From Candidatus Heimdallarchaeota archaeon LC_3 (GTDB taxonomy: Archaea; Asgardarchaeota; Heimdallarchaeia; Hodarchaeales; LC-3), in contig MDVS01000018.1 in assembly GCA_001940645.1 (NCBI GenBank), forward strand, positions 1 to 9,604: a DNA stretch of 9,604 nt. Direction: 5' to 3'. The notes below the pieces were generated by a model. The model made no database searches. It was not told the DNA's origin and saw only the letters and a program-made list of their open reading frames with translations. Of the stretch, positions 6,534 through 9,604 are shown piece after piece. Position 1 is the first letter of the stretch, and each line of letters opens with the position of its first letter. Both the position numbers and the translations under genes were made by a program.

Positions 6534-8498
6534 CTATTTCTTAAATTTTTTGATTTGTAAATCTTTTCTCTTTCTTGTTTTAACTGCTATTCCTTTTGTA
6601 AAAAATGATATTTCTTGTGGTGAATAATTCAAAGTTCCAGTCCCAAGTAAATCATCATTTGAATTAACAATGATTACTTCATCCCCAATTCTCAATTTTT
6701 TATCAGTATCTTTTACAAACTTACAAAAAACTGATTTACCATCCGACACAAAAGATTCTACATCATTTTCGACAATTACTCTGCCGTTAGGATATTGCAT
6801 ATAGCTATGCAACCATTTTATTAAATCAGTTTGTGGAATAATTAAATTATCATGGGCTCTTATAACACCCCAAGGTATTCCATTAGTTGTACTAAAATTT
6901 TTCATTCTATTTGTTTTTCTAGAAAATTCAAAGATAAATGTAGGGAGTTTTTCAAATGAATTGATACCAAACTGGTAACTTAATATGGATCTTAGTTTTT
7001 CATTGTCAGATATGGGTGAACCACTTGGAATGCTATCTAACTCAATAGATTTATAATAACTTGAGTTTTTATCAACACCAAATGTATAAATATGTGTGAA
7101 TTTTTCTTTGAAAGTTAAAATAAATTTTTTAATATAATTCTCATCAAAATTATAGTCTGTTGAAAAATAAGCTTCGTTTTGAAGCAATGGATAAATTGGT
7201 TTCCATTCTTCTGGAATTAATCCAAATACAGGATCTATATAAAAATTGTGTGTTGATAGATCTGAGGGTAATGAATATGAATATGGTCGTAATACAGCGA
7301 TTTCTTTAAATGGTTGAAATCTTGATAATAACCTCTCTTTATATCTTATAACCATAGGATCTGATAGTGACCAAGGATGGGAGAAAAATCTTGCTTTGGG
7401 ATAACTAAGTGAAGTAAAGGGTTCTAAATTGTTACTCATCTCAGTTTTTGTTAAATATTGAACTGCTTCTGCTAATCTAGGATGAGACATTGATCTTTTC
7501 AAAACTAAATTAAATAATCTTCCGTCTTTTATGGTTTGTTTGATGAGACCTAATTCTTGAAAACTCACTGCTAAATTATGATTAGCTAAAAATTTCGTAA
7601 TATCATTATTTTCCCAAGATCTAACGTCTTTTGGGCTTGTATCGGAGCAAAATTTGCATGAACAAGGAAAATAATCTAGATCCTCTAATAAATATGTTCC
7701 AAATGTTGATAAATACCTTCTTTTTTTTGCAAATAGAACATAAGCAGCTGAATCAAATAAATCTATTCCTAAATAGCATGCTAAAGCAAACAACATCGGA
7801 TGACCAGCTCCAAACAAGTGAATTGGCCTGTTTATTGGGATAATTTTTTTAGTCATTTCAATTAGCTTCACTACTGATAAATAGTCATAATTTTCCATTA
7901 AAGGAACAACTGAACCGATAGCATGAATTTCAAAAGGTTGAGTTTTCATAAAAGAAGAACATTGTTTAAAAGCATCAAGATTTTTACCTCCCTGTAATGG
8001 ACCTACCCATTGAGTTTCTTTTTGTTGGTTACGATTCAAAATGTGTTCTTTAGCTCTCTCAATTGTTTTTTTAACAGCTTCTTTTAATTCATCATTCGTT
8101 CCATGGGCTACAGGAACATCTAAGAATACGCCTATGTCAACATTAATATCTTCTTGAAATTTGGTTATTACTTTATTAGTTACTTCCACAGAACCATAAG
8201 ACATAAGCTGGAAAGCTCCTGAATCAGTCATTATAGGGCCTTCATATGATAAGTAATCATGCAATCCTTTATCAAGAACAAAATTTCTAACATTTTCATT
8301 TTTATAAAGCAAATATGCATTAGTAATTATAATATTTGCCCCTAATTCAATAATATTAGGAATAGGAATAATGTTAGGGTTTATCGGATCAATAACTGGC
8401 ATTAAAGTTGGTGTAGAGACTTTTCCATGTAGAGTATCAAATTCCCCTATTCTTGATAATCCATCACGAGATTTAATATGAAAATTGGCCTGAAGCAT
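6534..8498 (-). CDS. tgtA: Archaeosine tRNA-guanine transglycosylase
   Basis: The enzyme exchanges guanine 15 in the D-loop of archaeal tRNAs for the 7-deazaguanine preQ0, the step that commits to archaeosine. The 654-residue protein carries the TIM-barrel catalytic domain with TDSGAFQLMSYG (Asp92) and LFDSAAY (Asp249), matching the two catalytic aspartates of the Pyrococcus enzyme. The zinc site is Cys279-X-Cys281-X2-Cys284-X22-His307. The archaea-specific C-terminal domains follow, with a C2-like SYQFGINSF...KTNRMKN section near 507-534 and a PUA domain at about 571-645 (NGRVIVENDVESFV, LRIGDEVIIVN, LLGTGTL). It is somewhat longer than the roughly 580-residue Pyrococcus protein. The catalytic aspartates and zinc ligands are present, so it should be active. 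A weak AAGGT lies seven bases before the ATG. Confidence 0.95.
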   Translation of the reverse strand: MLQANFHIKSRDGLSRIGEFDTLHGKVSTPTLMPVIDPINPNIIPIPNIIELGANIIITNAYLLYKNENVRNFVLDKGLHDYLSYEGPIMTDSGAFQLMSYGSVEVTNKVITKFQEDINVDIGVFLDVPVAHGTNDELKEAVKKTIERAKEHILNRNQQKETQWVGPLQGGKNLDAFKQCSSFMKTQPFEIHAIGSVVPLMENYDYLSVVKLIEMTKKIIPINRPIHLFGAGHPMLFALACYLGIDLFDSAAYVLFAKKRRYLSTFGTYLLEDLDYFPCSCKFCSDTSPKDVRSWENNDITKFLANHNLAVSFQELGLIKQTIKDGRLFNLVLKRSMSHPRLAEAVQYLTKTEMSNNLEPFTSLSYPKARFFSHPWSLSDPMVIRYKERLLSRFQPFKEIAVLRPYSYSLPSDLSTHNFYIDPVFGLIPEEWKPIYPLLQNEAYFSTDYNFDENYIKKFILTFKEKFTHIYTFGVDKNSSYYKSIELDSIPSGSPISDNEKLRSILSYQFGINSFEKLPTFIFEFSRKTNRMKNFSTTNGIPWGVIRAHDNLIIPQTDLIKWLHSYMQYPNGRVIVENDVESFVSDGKSVFCKFVKDTDKKLRIGDEVIIVNSNDDLLGTGTLNYSPQEISFFTKGIAVKTRKRKDLQIKKFKK

Positions 8499-8549
8499 TT
8501 TTAATACCTTAAATTATTTTTAATCTTTTTAAACAAATTTGTTCATACC

Positions 8550-8557
8550 TATAAATA
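8550..8557 (-). promoter_or_regulatory. tgtA: Candidate TATA box for the transglycosylase gene
   Basis: TATTTATA on the minus strand lies about 52-59 bases before the ATG at 8498. A start site some 26 bases downstream would give a leader of roughly 28 bases. The surrounding 8499-8737 is a 239-bp divergent intergenic region with no coding frame that I can support. A second promoter must face right toward 8738; its TATA is ambiguous because TTTATAAT at 8717-8724 sits too close to the start codon. Confidence 0.45.
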
Positions 8558-8737
8558 ATTATTAAAAGAATATTCGACTTTTATACTAATTTATTCACCG
8601 GATGAAATTAAAAGACTAAATTCTAGGCATAGAAAATGAAATTTTTACTTTTAACAACGAGTGAGACTCAGATTTAAAGAAATTAAAAACTAATAACAAT
8701 AATAAAAATACATTCATTTATAATTTGGGATATTAAA

Positions 8738-9205
8738 ATGCCTCGTAAATCAAGAAAAAGGACCTCTGGTAAAAAGAAATCTGAACCTAAAGAAAAATTA
8801 CCAGTAGAAAATGAAATTAATAATAAAAAGTCACAAAGTGGAAAAAATTCAACAGAAAAACAATTGAATGCTTCATTAAAAAAAGAAATCCAAAATAAAA
8901 TCAATAGCACGGATCTAACAGAAGAAAAATCAATTGCAGATCTTGGAAAACTAATTAATCAGCTTCGAACAGAAAAGCAAAATCTAGAACAAAACTTGAA
9001 AATAAAAGAAGAATTAATAAAAAGACTCAATAAAAAAATACTTAACTATCAGCAAAAAACAAGCATTATTGAAAACACTTCTTCAGACATTGAGGAAACA
9101 GAACGGTTGAGAGATTCTGTTCTTATAATGAGTCAATTTATAGCAGATAAAATGGGTTTTACTCAAGGCCAAGTTTTAGAGAAATTTGGTATGGTTGATG
9201 CTTAA
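8738..9205 (+). CDS. Small basic-tailed coiled-coil protein, unknown function
   Basis: I do not recognise a family. The 155-residue product has three parts. Residues 1-20 are strongly basic (ten Lys/Arg, MPRKSRKRTSGKKK). Residues 21-60 are hydrophilic, low-complexity and probably disordered. About 63-106 form a coiled coil with leucines at 69, 72, 76, 83, 87, 93 and 97. A short C-terminal helical part (RLRDSVLIMSQFIADKMGFTQGQVLEKFGMVDA) looks folded and could be the conserved core. No membrane segment or signal peptide is present. The basic tail with a dimerising helix would suit nucleic-acid or ribosome binding, but that is inference. It is divergent from the transglycosylase gene and stands alone. 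Confidence 0.75.
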   Translation: MPRKSRKRTSGKKKSEPKEKLPVENEINNKKSQSGKNSTEKQLNASLKKEIQNKINSTDLTEEKSIADLGKLINQLRTEKQNLEQNLKIKEELIKRLNKKILNYQQKTSIIENTSSDIEETERLRDSVLIMSQFIADKMGFTQGQVLEKFGMVDA

Positions 9206-9220
9206 AAAATTGATTTTTTA
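9203..9220 (+). terminator. Short hairpin with T tract at the gene end
   Basis: TAAAAAAT, a TG spacer and ATTTTTTA form a perfect 8-bp inverted repeat beginning at the stop codon and ending in six T. More T-rich runs follow at 9227-9231 and beyond. An A/T-only stem is weak, so the T tract is probably the working signal. Confidence 0.5.
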
Positions 9221-9399
9221 TTAACAGATTTTTATTATTCTCAAAAAATATTTAATTTTTAATATTTGATTTTAATTTCCAAATAGCATTATATTAATTT
9301 TTTTATTGTTTCTTCGACTGTATTTCATTCTAATTAATTATTTTTTCCTCAGAAGATTATATTATAAGTTATTCTATTTTAAAGGCTATTATCAAGAAG
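9221..9399. other. AT-rich non-coding stretch, no gene seen
   Basis: Positions 9206-9551 hold no open frame that I can support on either strand and no recognisable tRNA or repeat family. The composition is nearly all A and T with scattered T tracts. The only candidate signals in the interval are the terminator at its left end and the two TATA-like boxes further right. Confidence 0.6.
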
Positions 9400-9407
9400 T
9401 TTAAATA
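9400..9407 (+). promoter_or_regulatory. TATA-box-like element in the empty interval
   Basis: TTTAAATA preceded by purine-rich AAGAAG resembles a good archaeal TATA box with BRE. Expected initiation is near 9430, over 120 bases before the next start codon. It could drive a long leader for the 9552 gene or a small RNA; no structure supports either. Confidence 0.35.
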
Positions 9408-9503
9408 CATATTTGCAATGTCTTAAGAAGTCGGATATTATCCTATTTATTGATTTAATTATTTTGTCCATTTTTCTTTTGAAGATAAAAGTTGAAAATG
9501 GCC

Positions 9504-9511
9504 TTTTATAA
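9504..9511 (+). promoter_or_regulatory. Candidate TATA box for the right-edge gene
   Basis: TTTTATAA lies about 41-48 bases before the TTG at 9552. The usual spacing puts transcription start near 9534, just upstream of the GGAG site, so promoter, leader and ribosome site are mutually consistent. Confidence 0.45.
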
Positions 9512-9538
9512 TTATGTTCAATAAAAGAAATAAATTAT

Positions 9539-9542
9539 GGAG
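9539..9542 (+). promoter_or_regulatory. Shine-Dalgarno site for the right-edge gene
   Basis: GGAG lies nine bases before TTG at 9552. The overlapping ATG at 9537 stops after three codons, so the TTG is the only plausible start. Confidence 0.5.
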
Positions 9543-9551
9543 ATTTAAAAA

Positions 9552-9604
9552 TTGAAACAAAATAAATTATTAGTTTTAGGGTTAGTTTCTCTATTCATAT
9601 TAAG
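9552..9604 (+). CDS. Start of an exported or membrane protein (cut by window end)
   Basis: The 17 visible codons read MKQNKLLVLGLVSLFIL. Two lysines followed by an unbroken hydrophobic run is the pattern of a signal peptide or N-terminal membrane anchor, so the product is probably secreted, surface-attached or membrane-bound. The frame is open to the window edge. A GGAG site nine bases upstream and a well-placed TATA-like box support the TTG start. The function cannot be judged from this fragment. Confidence 0.55.
   Translation, partial: MKQNKLLVLGLVSLFIL

Noticed and set aside
7631..7843. Plus-strand open frame inside the transglycosylase gene
   Set aside because: It is opposite the zinc-site and catalytic region of a clear minus-strand enzyme and has no motif.
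8717..8724. TTTATAAT as TATA box for the gene at 8738
   Set aside because: Its centre is only about 17 bases before the ATG, which would place transcription start inside the coding region.
8683..8910. Minus-strand open frame opposite the basic-tailed protein
   Set aside because: Its Phe/Leu/Ile-rich product mirrors the Lys-rich plus-strand gene, and no start signals support it.
9206..9551. tRNA, CRISPR or repeat array in the right-hand interval
   Set aside because: No cloverleaf, no regularly spaced repeats and no CCA-like end are visible; the region is only AT-rich.

Overview
This is an AT-rich window, most likely from an archaeon. The best evidence is a complete single-chain archaeosine-type tRNA-guanine transglycosylase with a C-terminal PUA domain (minus strand, 8498-6534), a family found in archaea. 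Supporting signs are archaeal-style TATA boxes, GGTGA/GGAG ribosome binding sites, U-tract terminators and some TTG starts. An Asgard lineage fits the mix of long coiled-coil proteins, low GC and a fatty-acid-type thiolase, but that placement is inference; the window holds no rRNA or other marker gene that settles it.

Layout. Positions 1-2242 are dominated by a large rearrangement. The 3' two-thirds of an acetyl-CoA acyltransferase (thiolase) gene and its downstream flank occur twice in opposite orientation, as two 914-bp arms (104-1017 and 1080-1993) around a 62-bp loop. To the left of the palindrome, positions 1-115 repeat 2128-2242, the 5' end of the next gene. The order is therefore forward stub, inverted segment, forward segment. 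The outer junction falls exactly on a 12-bp sequence whose inverted partner lies within the start of the coiled-coil gene. This is the signature of template switching at short inverted repeats, either a real inverted-triplication event or, more likely, an amplification or assembly chimera. The plus-strand thiolase is the authentic orientation but lacks its N-terminus and nucleophilic cysteine.

From 2140 to 5620 three plus-strand genes follow: a 731-residue coiled-coil protein of unknown function, a CoA-diphosphatase-type NUDIX hydrolase, and a small SAM-dependent methyltransferase. Convergent to these are two minus-strand genes: an unrecognised 256-residue protein (6408-5638, TTG start with a strong Shine-Dalgarno site) and the upstream tRNA-guanine transglycosylase. 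A divergent promoter region (8499-8737) separates the latter from a small plus-strand gene (8738-9205) for a protein with a very basic N-terminal tail and a coiled coil. The final 399 bp are mostly non-coding and very AT-rich, with two good TATA-like boxes. The last 53 bp begin a gene for a protein with a signal peptide or membrane anchor.

Functional links are modest. The thiolase (beta-oxidation or acetoacetyl-CoA metabolism) and the NUDIX enzyme (CoA turnover) both act on CoA compounds but are not clearly one operon. The transglycosylase makes archaeosine in tRNA. I see no defence system, CRISPR array, transposase, integrase, tRNA or rRNA gene. The most unusual feature is the palindrome.
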